From Candidatus Omnitrophota bacterium (GTDB lineage: Bacteria; Omnitrophota; Gorgyraeia; Gygaellales; Profunditerraquicolaceae), in contig JASEHM010000051.1 of NCBI GenBank assembly GCA_030018895.1, forward strand, positions 1 through 7,017: DNA of 7,017 bases. Direction: 5' to 3'. The notes below the pieces were generated by a model. That model made no database searches, was not told the DNA's origin, and saw only the letters and a program-made list of their open reading frames with translations. This document shows positions 1 through 6,758 of this stretch, one piece after another; positions within the stretch are counted from its first letter, which is position 1, and each line of letters opens with the position of its first letter. Made by a program: the position numbers and the translations under genes.

Positions 1-39
1 TGTCCTGACAAAGATTTAGGCCATTTTCCTCGAAACCTA

Positions 40-636
40 ATGCAAAATCTGGGTTTAAAGATAATTATATTGTTTGTGTTTTTGTTGTCGGCAGATAAGG
101 CTTATTCTTATGTTAAGGGTTTTGAGCCTGTGTCTCTTGACAGGGGGCTAGAGCATGCCTCAGATGGCAGGTTTTTTGAGGCAAAAGAAGAATTTGAGGA
201 AGGCCTAAAAAAGGACAGAGAGATCCATCTTTTAAAGGAAGCAATAAGAATAGTCAATGATTTTTTTGATAAAAAGATTACTAAAGATACGACAATGTGT
301 ATTTTTAGGGGGATTGACCGCACAAGAAAAGGCTTGGTGGATGAGGCAATCCTTGATTTTAATCAGGCGCTTAAGGCATATTTAAATTACGCCCCTATCT
401 ATAATAATAGAGGATTTGCTTATTATAGAAAACGCGATTTTACTAAAGCTAAAATAGATTTAACCAAGGCCATTGAATTAGAACCCAATTACGTTAATGC
501 CTATTATAACCGCGGGATTACCTTGTATCTTAATCATGAATATAAAAAAGCGCTTTTAGATATGCAGGAGGCTAAAGCCTTAGGCATGGTATTAGACCCT
601 GCGTATCTTGAAGTTTTTAAAAAAGCCGTAGAATGA
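40..636 (+). CDS. Exported tetratricopeptide-repeat (TPR) protein
   Basis: Encodes 198 residues. Residues 1-23 form a likely signal peptide, with one Lys at position 7, the hydrophobic run IIILFVFLLSA and a break near AYS, so the protein is probably periplasmic or attached to the cell envelope. TPR helices follow: a degenerate pair around residues 36-66 (GRFFEAKEEFEEGL) and three clearer repeats at about 86-118, 119-152 (YNNRGFAYYRKRDFTKAKID) and 153-186 (AYYNRGITLYL). TPRs are protein-binding scaffolds, so no catalytic role is indicated and the partner cannot be read from the sequence. The ATG at 40 has no clear Shine-Dalgarno sequence, and the frame stays open to the left edge. An earlier start outside the window therefore cannot be excluded, but the signal peptide fits this start well. 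Its stop overlaps the next gene's start, implying co-transcription. Confidence 0.82.
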   Translation: MQNLGLKIIILFVFLLSADKAYSYVKGFEPVSLDRGLEHASDGRFFEAKEEFEEGLKKDREIHLLKEAIRIVNDFFDKKITKDTTMCIFRGIDRTRKGLVDEAILDFNQALKAYLNYAPIYNNRGFAYYRKRDFTKAKIDLTKAIELEPNYVNAYYNRGITLYLNHEYKKALLDMQEAKALGMVLDPAYLEVFKKAVE

Positions 637-3206
637 GGAAAATGAAAAATAATCTTTGGAGATGGACAGATAATCTTGGAAGTTTTGAGTCTAAAGAAGC
701 AGATAAGATCAAAACCCTTTATTTTCCGCTTTGTAATGAGGTTATAATGTCTTCGATTTCTCCTGATTTACATGGAGATATAAAATCTAATCAAAATTCA
801 TTCCTCTTAACACCTGTTTCCCGTAATGATTTAATAGATTCAAAGGTATCAAGAAATTTCTGGATTTACCTTGATAAAAAAATTTGGTCAACAACCGGGG
901 TTTCAAAAGATTTAAGGCAGATTCAAAATGACCGGTTTAAATTAGAGGCTGGGCTTCTCTGGCATAAGGTTTCAAGAGAAAATAAGGAGATTGGTTTAAA
1001 AGCAGAGGTTCTTTCTTTTGTGCCTGCGGGGAAAGAGCCAGTTGAGATAATGCAGGTTAAAATTACCAATGTCTCTAAGAAATTAATAAAATTTACGCCT
1101 ATCGCAGCTATCCCGATTTACGCCAGAGGAGCCAATAATATCCGCGACCACAGGCATGTAACCTCATTATTACAGAGAATAACCTTGCATAAATACGGGG
1201 TGATTGTTAGGCCTGCGCTGATTTTTGATGAAGCCGGGCATAAACCCAATAAAACAAATTATTTTGTTTTAGGCTGTTCTGAAAAAGTTATTGCGCCGCA
1301 GTATATTTATCCAACGCAGGAGATGTTTTGCGGGGATGGAGGAGATCTTGAAGCTCCGCAAAGCCTGTTAGAAAATATTTTGCCTGTTAAAGATGAGATT
1401 CAGGGTAAGGAAGCAATGGCTACATTACGGTTTAATCAGGCTGTTTTGCTGCCTGGTAAGTCGCGAATTTATATTATTTTAATGGGGATAACAGAAGACA
1501 GAAAACAAATCGGGAAAATTTTTAAGAGATTTAATAGTGTAGATAAGGTTAAGAAGGCTTTGGGAGATACAAAAAAATTTTGGGTTGATTTAAGCAGCAG
1601 ACTGAATCTTCCTAGAGATAATCAAGATGTAATACGTCAGTCAATGGGGGAAATTACTAATGTGTCATTGCGAGCGACCTTGGTGAGCGAAGCAATCCCG
1701 ACGGAGATTGCTTCGTCGCCTGCGGCTCCTCGCAATGACACCCTATCGCCGCCCTCGTTTACTGACCGGTTACATCAAGATTTTAATAATTGGTTTCGCT
1801 GGGTAAGCATCCAGCCGGTTTTAAGGAAAATTTTTGGCTGTTCTTTTTTGCCTGATTTTGATTATGGAAAAGGCGGCAGAGGCTGGCGCGACCTTTGGCA
1901 GGATTGCCTTGGGCTTATATTAAATGATTCTGTTAGAGTGCGGCCGCTATTAGTTAATAATTTCTCAGGCGTCCGGATTGACGGCTCAAATGCTACGATT
2001 ATCAGAAAAGAGGAAGGCGGCAATAATAAAGAAAGGGCGGGGTTTATTGCTGACCGTAATGATATCTCGCGCATCTGGATGGACCACGGCGTATGGCCGC
2101 TTCTTACCTTAAATTTATATCTGGATAAAACCGCGGATTTCAATATTCTTTTTGAAGAAATTGCTTATTTTCGCGATCAGCATATTTATAGATCGCGTTT
2201 ATGTGATCGTAATTGGAAAACAGGGCTTGAGAATAAATTAAAGACTATATCCGGAAAGATCTATAAAGGAACTATTCTAGAGCATGTTTTAGTGCAGAAT
2301 TTAACGCAGTTTTTTAATGTTGGCTCGCATAATTTCCTGCGGCTTGAAGGCGGGGACTGGAATGACGGCTTAGATATGGCTTGCGAGAGAGGAGAAAGCA
2401 TTGCCTTTAGCTGTATGTACGCGCAAAACTTAAAATCGCTGGCAGAATTGCTAAAAAAAATAAACAGGCGCCATATTAAAATTGCCAAAGAAATAAAAAT
2501 ACTCTTAGGTAAAATAAACTATAATAATATCAAACAAAAGCAGGCTTTACTAAACAATTATTTTGCAAAGACAAAATCTTATGTTTTAGGAAGCAGGGTT
2601 GATGTAGATGTTAGTTTACTTGCGGATAATCTTTTAAAGAAATCTGAATGGATGATTGAATATATCCGTAGGAGCGAATGGGTCCAGCCGGGATTTTTTA
2701 ACGGCTATTATGATGATAAAAAAAGACGGGTGGAAGGAATTAGAAATAATTTAGTCCGGATGAGTTTAGTTTCGCAGGCCTTTCCCATAATGAGCGGGGT
2801 TGCAACTGAGGCCCAAATTAAAGAAATTCTAAAAAATGTAAATAAATATCTTTTTGATAAAAAACTAAAAGGTTATCGTCTAAACACTGATTTTAAGGAA
2901 GAAGAGCCTGCCCTTGGCCGGGCATTTTCCTTTGCTTATGGAAATAAAGAAAATGGCGCATTTTTTAACCACATGGTTGTTTTGTTTGCTTATGCTTTGA
3001 ATAAGCGGGGTTTTGTTAAAGAGGCCCAAGAGATCCTGAATTCAATTTATAATATGTGCGTTGGTACTAAGAGATCTAAAATTTACCCCTGTATTCCTGA
3101 ATATTTTGACGCAGAAGGTAGGGGAATGTATTCCTATCTTACCGGCTCAGCCAGTTGGTTTGTGCTGACAAGCCTGCTTATCAAAAGCGCAGTTAAGCGC
3201 GTTTAA
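633..3206 (+). CDS. GH94-family glycoside phosphorylase-like protein (cellobiose phosphorylase family), interrupted in frame by a palindromic repeat
   Basis: Encodes 857 residues with no signal peptide, so probably cytosolic. GH94 enzymes cleave beta-linked disaccharides such as cellobiose or chitobiose with phosphate, giving a sugar 1-phosphate; the substrate cannot be told here. The N-terminal beta-sandwich region (about 1-300) contains YFPLCNE and SSISPDLHGDIKSNQNSFLL. The (alpha/alpha)6 barrel begins near residue 385 and shows GGRGWRDLWQD (414-424), MDHGVWP, and GGDWNDGLD (573-581). The last contains the aspartate region that supplies the family's general acid. RGMYSYLTGSASWF near the end is also typical. 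Two oddities stand out. Residues 344-370 are encoded by an inserted palindrome, and the protein stops about 20 residues after the SASW motif, where relatives continue into a C-terminal beta domain. ATG 633 overlaps the upstream stop (ATGA). A second ATG at 642 lies just behind GAGGAA and could be the true start. The family call is firm, but activity is uncertain. Confidence 0.85.
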   Translation: MRKMKNNLWRWTDNLGSFESKEADKIKTLYFPLCNEVIMSSISPDLHGDIKSNQNSFLLTPVSRNDLIDSKVSRNFWIYLDKKIWSTTGVSKDLRQIQNDRFKLEAGLLWHKVSRENKEIGLKAEVLSFVPAGKEPVEIMQVKITNVSKKLIKFTPIAAIPIYARGANNIRDHRHVTSLLQRITLHKYGVIVRPALIFDEAGHKPNKTNYFVLGCSEKVIAPQYIYPTQEMFCGDGGDLEAPQSLLENILPVKDEIQGKEAMATLRFNQAVLLPGKSRIYIILMGITEDRKQIGKIFKRFNSVDKVKKALGDTKKFWVDLSSRLNLPRDNQDVIRQSMGEITNVSLRATLVSEAIPTEIASSPAAPRNDTLSPPSFTDRLHQDFNNWFRWVSIQPVLRKIFGCSFLPDFDYGKGGRGWRDLWQDCLGLILNDSVRVRPLLVNNFSGVRIDGSNATIIRKEEGGNNKERAGFIADRNDISRIWMDHGVWPLLTLNLYLDKTADFNILFEEIAYFRDQHIYRSRLCDRNWKTGLENKLKTISGKIYKGTILEHVLVQNLTQFFNVGSHNFLRLEGGDWNDGLDMACERGESIAFSCMYAQNLKSLAELLKKINRRHIKIAKEIKILLGKINYNNIKQKQALLNNYFAKTKSYVLGSRVDVDVSLLADNLLKKSEWMIEYIRRSEWVQPGFFNGYYDDKKRRVEGIRNNLVRMSLVSQAFPIMSGVATEAQIKEILKNVNKYLFDKKLKGYRLNTDFKEEEPALGRAFSFAYGNKENGAFFNHMVVLFAYALNKRGFVKEAQEILNSIYNMCVGTKRSKIYPCIPEYFDAEGRGMYSYLTGSASWFVLTSLLIKSAVKRV
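1662..1741. repeat. Palindromic interspersed repeat (GTCATTGCGAG type) inserted in frame in the GH94 gene
   Basis: The ends are perfect 13-bp inverted repeats: GTGTCATTGCGAG at 1662-1674 and CTCGCAATGACAC at 1729-1741. A second, inner perfect 10-bp pair, CGAAGCAATC (1688-1697) and GATTGCTTCG (1706-1715), flanks an 8-base loop. The element can fold into a long interrupted hairpin and is more GC-rich than its surroundings. From memory, this end sequence is a common dispersed bacterial repeat, normally intergenic. Here it is read through without a stop as 27 residues beginning VSLRA and ending APRNDT. It lies in the stretch joining the beta-sandwich to the catalytic barrel. Confidence 0.9.
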
Positions 3207-3226
3207 TCCATACAGAGTTCCATTGC

Positions 3227-3375
3227 TGTCCAAATTAGTTGCCAGAGTGTCATTCCCGCAATCTTTAAGCGGGAATCCACGACGAGAAAAAATCTGGATA
3301 CCCGCTTTCGCGGGTATGACAAATTTGATATCTTAAAATACATTTCGCGTCGATAAGTAACGTCTAATTTGGACA
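3227..3375. mobile_element. Putative 149-bp MITE-like element with 12-bp perfect terminal inverted repeats
   Basis: The left end TGTCCAAATTAG (3227-3238) is the exact reverse complement of the right end CTAATTTGGACA (3364-3375). The outermost bases are therefore TGT and ACA, as in IS481- and IS3-type insertion sequences. The interior has no coding capacity, so any movement would need a transposase supplied elsewhere. No convincing target-site duplication is visible. The element starts 20 bases after the GH94 stop codon and encloses a second palindromic repeat. It could instead be an unrelated structured intergenic sequence; the TGT/ACA match to IS families is inference. Confidence 0.5.
3248..3321. 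repeat. Palindromic interspersed repeat (GTCATTCCCGC type), nested in the larger element
   Basis: TGTCATTCCCGC (3248-3259) pairs with GCGGGTATGACA (3310-3321) with one mismatch. An inner pair, GCGGGAATCCA (3269-3279) and TGGATACCCGC (3295-3305), also pairs with one mismatch. Each half can fold separately: CCCGC...GCGGG at 3255-3273 and CCCGC-TTTC-GCGGG at 3301-3314. This gives a cruciform or double-hairpin. From memory, GTCATTCCCGCG...GCGGGAATCC palindromes are common dispersed repeats in many bacterial genomes. There is no T-run after either hairpin, so it is not a standard intrinsic terminator, though it may protect the 3' end of the upstream transcript. Confidence 0.8.
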
Positions 3376-3452
3376 CGAGTGACAGAGCTCCAATCTTTTT
3401 TCCTCCAAAACAGCAGTAAAAGAAAACGCTTTCAAAAATACCCGTTTTAGCC

Positions 3453-3487
3453 TTGTTTTTGACAATTTCATGGTGTATACTTTAAAT
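3453..3487 (+). promoter_or_regulatory. Putative sigma-70-type promoter region for the large exported protein
   Basis: Two overlapping registers are possible. A perfect -35 box TTGACA (3459-3464) is followed after 17 bases by TTAAAT (3482-3487), a 4 of 6 match to the -10 consensus. Alternatively, the good -10 box TATACT (3476-3481) has the weak TTGTTT (3453-3458) 17 bases upstream. Transcription would start about 3488-3495, inside the heptamer repeats and roughly 75-85 bases before the ATG at 3571. The region fits a promoter separating this gene from the upstream pair, but the register is undecided. Confidence 0.45.
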
Positions 3488-3539
3488 CAGAGCTAATAAA
3501 TCAGAGTTAAGAATTAAGAGTTAAGAGTTAAGAAGTAGA
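3484..3539 (+). repeat. Phased 7-bp tandem repeat (consensus AGTTAAG) before the large gene
   Basis: Eight consecutive 7-base units fill these 56 bases. Units at 3505, 3519 and 3526 are exactly AGTTAAG. The unit at 3512 differs by one base (AATTAAG) and the last, at 3533, is degenerate. The first four units also form a 14-base direct repeat, AAATCAG plus AGCTAAT or AGTTAAG, at 3484 and 3498. The block overlaps or directly follows the likely transcription start, so it would lie in the 5' untranslated region. It may be a slippage-prone microsatellite-like tract. No ribosome-binding sequence is apparent between it and the start codon. Confidence 0.75.
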
Positions 3540-3570
3540 AAAAACTGTTCCAAAAACCATATCTTTTAAT

Positions 3571-6513
3571 ATGCCTAGAAAAATCATAAAAATTTTATCT
3601 CTCCTATTGTGTTTTTGCCTTTTCTTTGAGCAGGTTGGCTTTGCGCAAGGAGCTGCGCAATTAGATATTGCCAGCCATTTAACTAAGCTGCGCAATTCTT
3701 TAATTCAGGATAAATTCCGGCCCCTGCATTTAAGGTATCTGCAATATAACCCTCAAGAAAATAATTTCCAGTTATACTTGGACAGAGGCACTCTAAAAAA
3801 CCCAAGCTCTCAAGAAATTGAAGATACTACTAAAATATTGCTGAATTATTTCTTTATTGGCGTTGCCTTGCCTAATGATATTTTCTGGGTAAATCTGCGT
3901 CCTGATACTGAGGATAACATTATTGACGACAGATTAGCCCAAACTGATGTTGGTAGGATTATGTTAGAAACCGACCTGCAATTAAAGAAGGATACTGCCA
4001 AGTTCACCTCTCCTGAAACTCCTGAAGGCAGAAAATACTGGGATAAACTCTACAAAAAAGCAGGAGAAATCTTTGGAAGCCAAAATATAACCATTCCTAC
4101 TCTAACTCGTCCTTGGATAGTCCCTGATGAGATTATTATTAGTGAAACCCTTGATTCAGCTTATATCTATAAAGCCACCCTCAAGGTAATGCTTGAGCAG
4201 GATTATCTTAAAGGCTCAGCAGTTTACAATTTTGAGAATGAACGCCTCAAAGAGCTCAATGAGTATTCTTCTCAGCTAATCCGAGAAATTATTATTCCTA
4301 AGCTTACCAAAGAAGTAAACTCCTCCAAGCGATATGCTTCGTTAAGACAGGTTTATTACTCTTTAATCATGGCTCAGTGGTTTAAGGTAAAGTTTCAAGG
4401 AGAACAAGGTAAATATTACGGACTAATTAATAGCCAAAATCTCCAAAACCTTAATTCAAAAGAACCTTGGTTAAAGACTACTTATTTTAAAGAATACCAA
4501 AAATCATTTAAAGATGGGGAATACAATATACAAGAACCCGTTTATACTCCAACAGGACAAGTAATCAGGAGTTATTTTAGTGGGGGAATGCAAATTATGC
4601 TAAAGGAGTTTCCTCAAATGGGTCAGAAAATATATAATAAAACAGGTACTCATATTAGCAGGATTCCAATAGCTAACTCAGCTATTGTTAAGCCAGATAT
4701 AGTTATGGGCGTTGAGGTGGAGGCTACAAATACGATTGGAAAATTAGGAGAGATTAAAATAAAAGAAGTATCTTCACCTATGCTTGCCAAAAAGCAAGCC
4801 ATTGACCAACTTGACCAACTTGTTAACGCGATTCAGCAAGGGAAATATCAGCAAGGCGCAGTCATTAATTTACGTAATCTACCTTCAGGGGTAGAGGTTA
4901 TTTTAGTCGGCGATTTGCATACGCGTTTAGATAACCTAAAAAAGATACTCAATAAGAATAATAACTTAAACAAGATTCAAAAAGGTGAGGCTGTCTTGGT
5001 AATTTTAGGCGATGCGGTACACAGTAGTGGATACGAATTAGAAAAAATGGATTCATCAGTTGAAATTATGCAGTTTATTATGGATTTAAAAATTAAGAAT
5101 CCCAACAATGTTTATTACGTGCTTGGTAATCATGATTATCTTTCTCCTTTTTGCTTTAAAGGCGGCGTTATGCAAGGCATAGTATATAGGGATAAGCTTA
5201 AAGAGCTATATGGCGAGAATTACATTGTTACTTACGAAAATTTTATTAAAGTCAGTCCTTTAATGGTAATGGGTAATGGTTTTATTGCAATACATGGTGG
5301 CCCTATTAAAGATGCAAGCCTTGATGAAATACAAAATGTTGATGTTGCAAATGAAGATAGTTTTATTGTTCAGCAAGCAGAATGGGGAAGGTATAACGAT
5401 AGTAACCCCCTTTCTCCTTATTATTATGGCAGAGATGATGTCTGCGAATTTCTTAACAGAATGGGACAACCAGAATCCCAGCTTATAGTTGGGCATTCAC
5501 CAAGAAAAGATGGAAATTGGCATTGGCAACTCTTGCCTAATCTTCACATCGTTTTTGCAGGGCATAACCGCGTTGGATACGCAGTTGTCCAAAACGAAGA
5601 AATAAGTTTCATTGAGGTTACTAATAACTCTGCCCAGTTAGGATTAAGAAGGGATCAAGAAGAAGAAATACCTATTGATGAGCAGGTGCTGATACCAAAA
5701 CAAACAGGCAAAATATACTTAAAGCCTCAACAAAGAGTAGAGATTGACTATTCTGATTCAGGACCTATACATATAATTTTAGCCTCCAGGACAGGATCTG
5801 AGGTTAAGCTCGGTGTCTATAATTATAGAGATTTACCTGTACGCTTCAAAAATCTTGGATTAAATTTAACGGTAGAGTATTTTATAGTTGAAGAGGGTTC
5901 GGAAATACCCATAGAATCAGTTGGGTTTAAAGGACTCAGGAATGGTGAGACAGTTGATATTGGCAGAAACAACCCCGGCAGATTCACACTGAATACGTTT
6001 ATTTCTAGAAATCATATTCGTATCCAAAGAAAAGATAATACTGTTATTCTTGAAGATCTTAATTCTACAAATGGAACAATTGTGGAGTGGGATAATGTTT
6101 CGAGCAGTTCAGTCTCAATTTCTAATAACACAAAAATGGGTGGTATTGATTTTCGCTTTCTTCCCATTGTTACTCAGGCGATGAGTAACTTAAGCGCGAA
6201 CATAAGCTCTTCAGCTATTAATAATTTGATTAGCATTAATATTGATAAAGAGTGGCTTGAGATAGAGAGAATGGCGGGCTCTGGAATAACTCCCTCTTCA
6301 CAAAGGCTCAAAGAGTATATCCAGACATCTTGCGCTCAAGGCAACATAACCCAAGACAGAGATAAAATTCTGCTTTGCATCTCAGATATCCTAAGATTCC
6401 AAGAAGAGCGCTGTGACTCTACCGACGCTACACTAAGAGATATCTTAGTTGTATTAGAATCAATGAGTAATACACAGGAATTAAAACAAGTATTTTTAGG
6501 GAAAATTATTTAA
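3571..6513 (+). CDS. Exported multidomain protein: divergent PPP-type metallophosphoesterase fused to an FHA domain
   Basis: Encodes 980 residues. A signal peptide (about 1-26: basic start, ILSLLLCFCLFFEQVGFAQ) implies export. Residues about 27-345, including RPWIVPDEI and ending near YFSGG (335-339), form a domain I associate with Omnitrophica but whose function I do not know. Residues about 440-690 are a calcineurin-like phosphoesterase in PPP-family order: GDLH (447-450), GDAVHSSG (480-487), GNHD (519-522), a metal His in IHGG (H575) and GHSP (H642). These would bind two metals and hydrolyse a phosphoester, but the usual GDxVDRG Asp and Arg are replaced. A beta-rich stretch (about 705-785) leads to an FHA domain (about 785-845) with GR (798-799), SRNH (812-815) and STNG (832-835), the phosphothreonine-binding residues. 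The tail (about 865-980) is mainly helical. The ATG at 3571 has no obvious Shine-Dalgarno sequence but is set by the signal peptide. The substrate is unknown. Confidence 0.85.
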   Translation: MPRKIIKILSLLLCFCLFFEQVGFAQGAAQLDIASHLTKLRNSLIQDKFRPLHLRYLQYNPQENNFQLYLDRGTLKNPSSQEIEDTTKILLNYFFIGVALPNDIFWVNLRPDTEDNIIDDRLAQTDVGRIMLETDLQLKKDTAKFTSPETPEGRKYWDKLYKKAGEIFGSQNITIPTLTRPWIVPDEIIISETLDSAYIYKATLKVMLEQDYLKGSAVYNFENERLKELNEYSSQLIREIIIPKLTKEVNSSKRYASLRQVYYSLIMAQWFKVKFQGEQGKYYGLINSQNLQNLNSKEPWLKTTYFKEYQKSFKDGEYNIQEPVYTPTGQVIRSYFSGGMQIMLKEFPQMGQKIYNKTGTHISRIPIANSAIVKPDIVMGVEVEATNTIGKLGEIKIKEVSSPMLAKKQAIDQLDQLVNAIQQGKYQQGAVINLRNLPSGVEVILVGDLHTRLDNLKKILNKNNNLNKIQKGEAVLVILGDAVHSSGYELEKMDSSVEIMQFIMDLKIKNPNNVYYVLGNHDYLSPFCFKGGVMQGIVYRDKLKELYGENYIVTYENFIKVSPLMVMGNGFIAIHGGPIKDASLDEIQNVDVANEDSFIVQQAEWGRYNDSNPLSPYYYGRDDVCEFLNRMGQPESQLIVGHSPRKDGNWHWQLLPNLHIVFAGHNRVGYAVVQNEEISFIEVTNNSAQLGLRRDQEEEIPIDEQVLIPKQTGKIYLKPQQRVEIDYSDSGPIHIILASRTGSEVKLGVYNYRDLPVRFKNLGLNLTVEYFIVEEGSEIPIESVGFKGLRNGETVDIGRNNPGRFTLNTFISRNHIRIQRKDNTVILEDLNSTNGTIVEWDNVSSSSVSISNNTKMGGIDFRFLPIVTQAMSNLSANISSSAINNLISINIDKEWLEIERMAGSGITPSSQRLKEYIQTSCAQGNITQDRDKILLCISDILRFQEERCDSTDATLRDILVVLESMSNTQELKQVFLGKII

Positions 6514-6539
6514 TACAAGTGGCGTCTCTAGCCTAAAGC

Positions 6540-6758
6540 CTATAATCTCGCATAAACCACCTCTTTAAGTATTTTCTGTCTTATTCTTGGTTTTAGGGCA
6601 TCCTTAATCACTAAATCTACTCGGCGGTGAAATAGCTTTTCTAGATAAAATTTTAATTCCATATAGCTATCGAATGCTTTTTTACCACGGTTAAATTCAA
6701 CAAGTATATCAATGTCGCTTTTACTGTTTTGGGCTGCCCTTACAAATTTTCTTAACAA
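6540..6758 (-). pseudogene. Degenerate MNT-type nucleotidyltransferase (antitoxin-like) remnant
   Basis: The readable 72 residues contain SDIDILVEF, a spaced RRVDLVIKDAL and the ending ILKEVVYARL. This is the middle and C-terminal part of small minimal nucleotidyltransferases, which usually act as antitoxins to HEPN toxins by adding nucleotides to them. In intact members a Gly-Ser pair sits ten residues before the DxD motif. Here that place reads Arg-Lys (LLRKFVRAAQNSKSDID), and RG after the Ser is changed to RA. The best start is a TTG at 6758 without a ribosome-binding site, and the frame is closed by a stop at 6792-6794. In another minus-strand frame just upstream, RINLF resembles the missing strand before Gly-Ser, which suggests a small indel. 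There is no HEPN partner in the window. It is convergent with the large gene, 26 bases between stops. A short expressed protein cannot be excluded. Confidence 0.6.

Noticed and set aside
1..39. End of an upstream gene or a promoter
   Set aside because: A TAG at 17-19 could end an upstream frame, but five codons are too few to judge, and no promoter boxes are convincing.
108..323. Open frame on the minus strand opposite the TPR gene
   Set aside because: Shadow of a well-supported gene; no motif or start signal of its own.
1862..2488. Two minus-strand open frames (1862-2143 and 2261-2488) opposite the GH94 gene
   Set aside because: They lie antisense to conserved catalytic-domain coding sequence and look like no known protein.
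3301..3321. Intrinsic terminator at CCCGC-TTTC-GCGGG
   Set aside because: The hairpin is good but is followed by TATGACAAATTTG, not a T-run. It is better explained as half of the palindromic repeat.
3423..3448. Weak inverted repeat AAAACG...CGTTTT before the promoter
   Set aside because: A six-base AT-rich stem with a 14-base loop is expected by chance in this composition.
5260..5496. Short open frames on both strands inside the phosphoesterase domain
   Set aside because: The main frame carries conserved metal-binding motifs here, so these are frame shadows.
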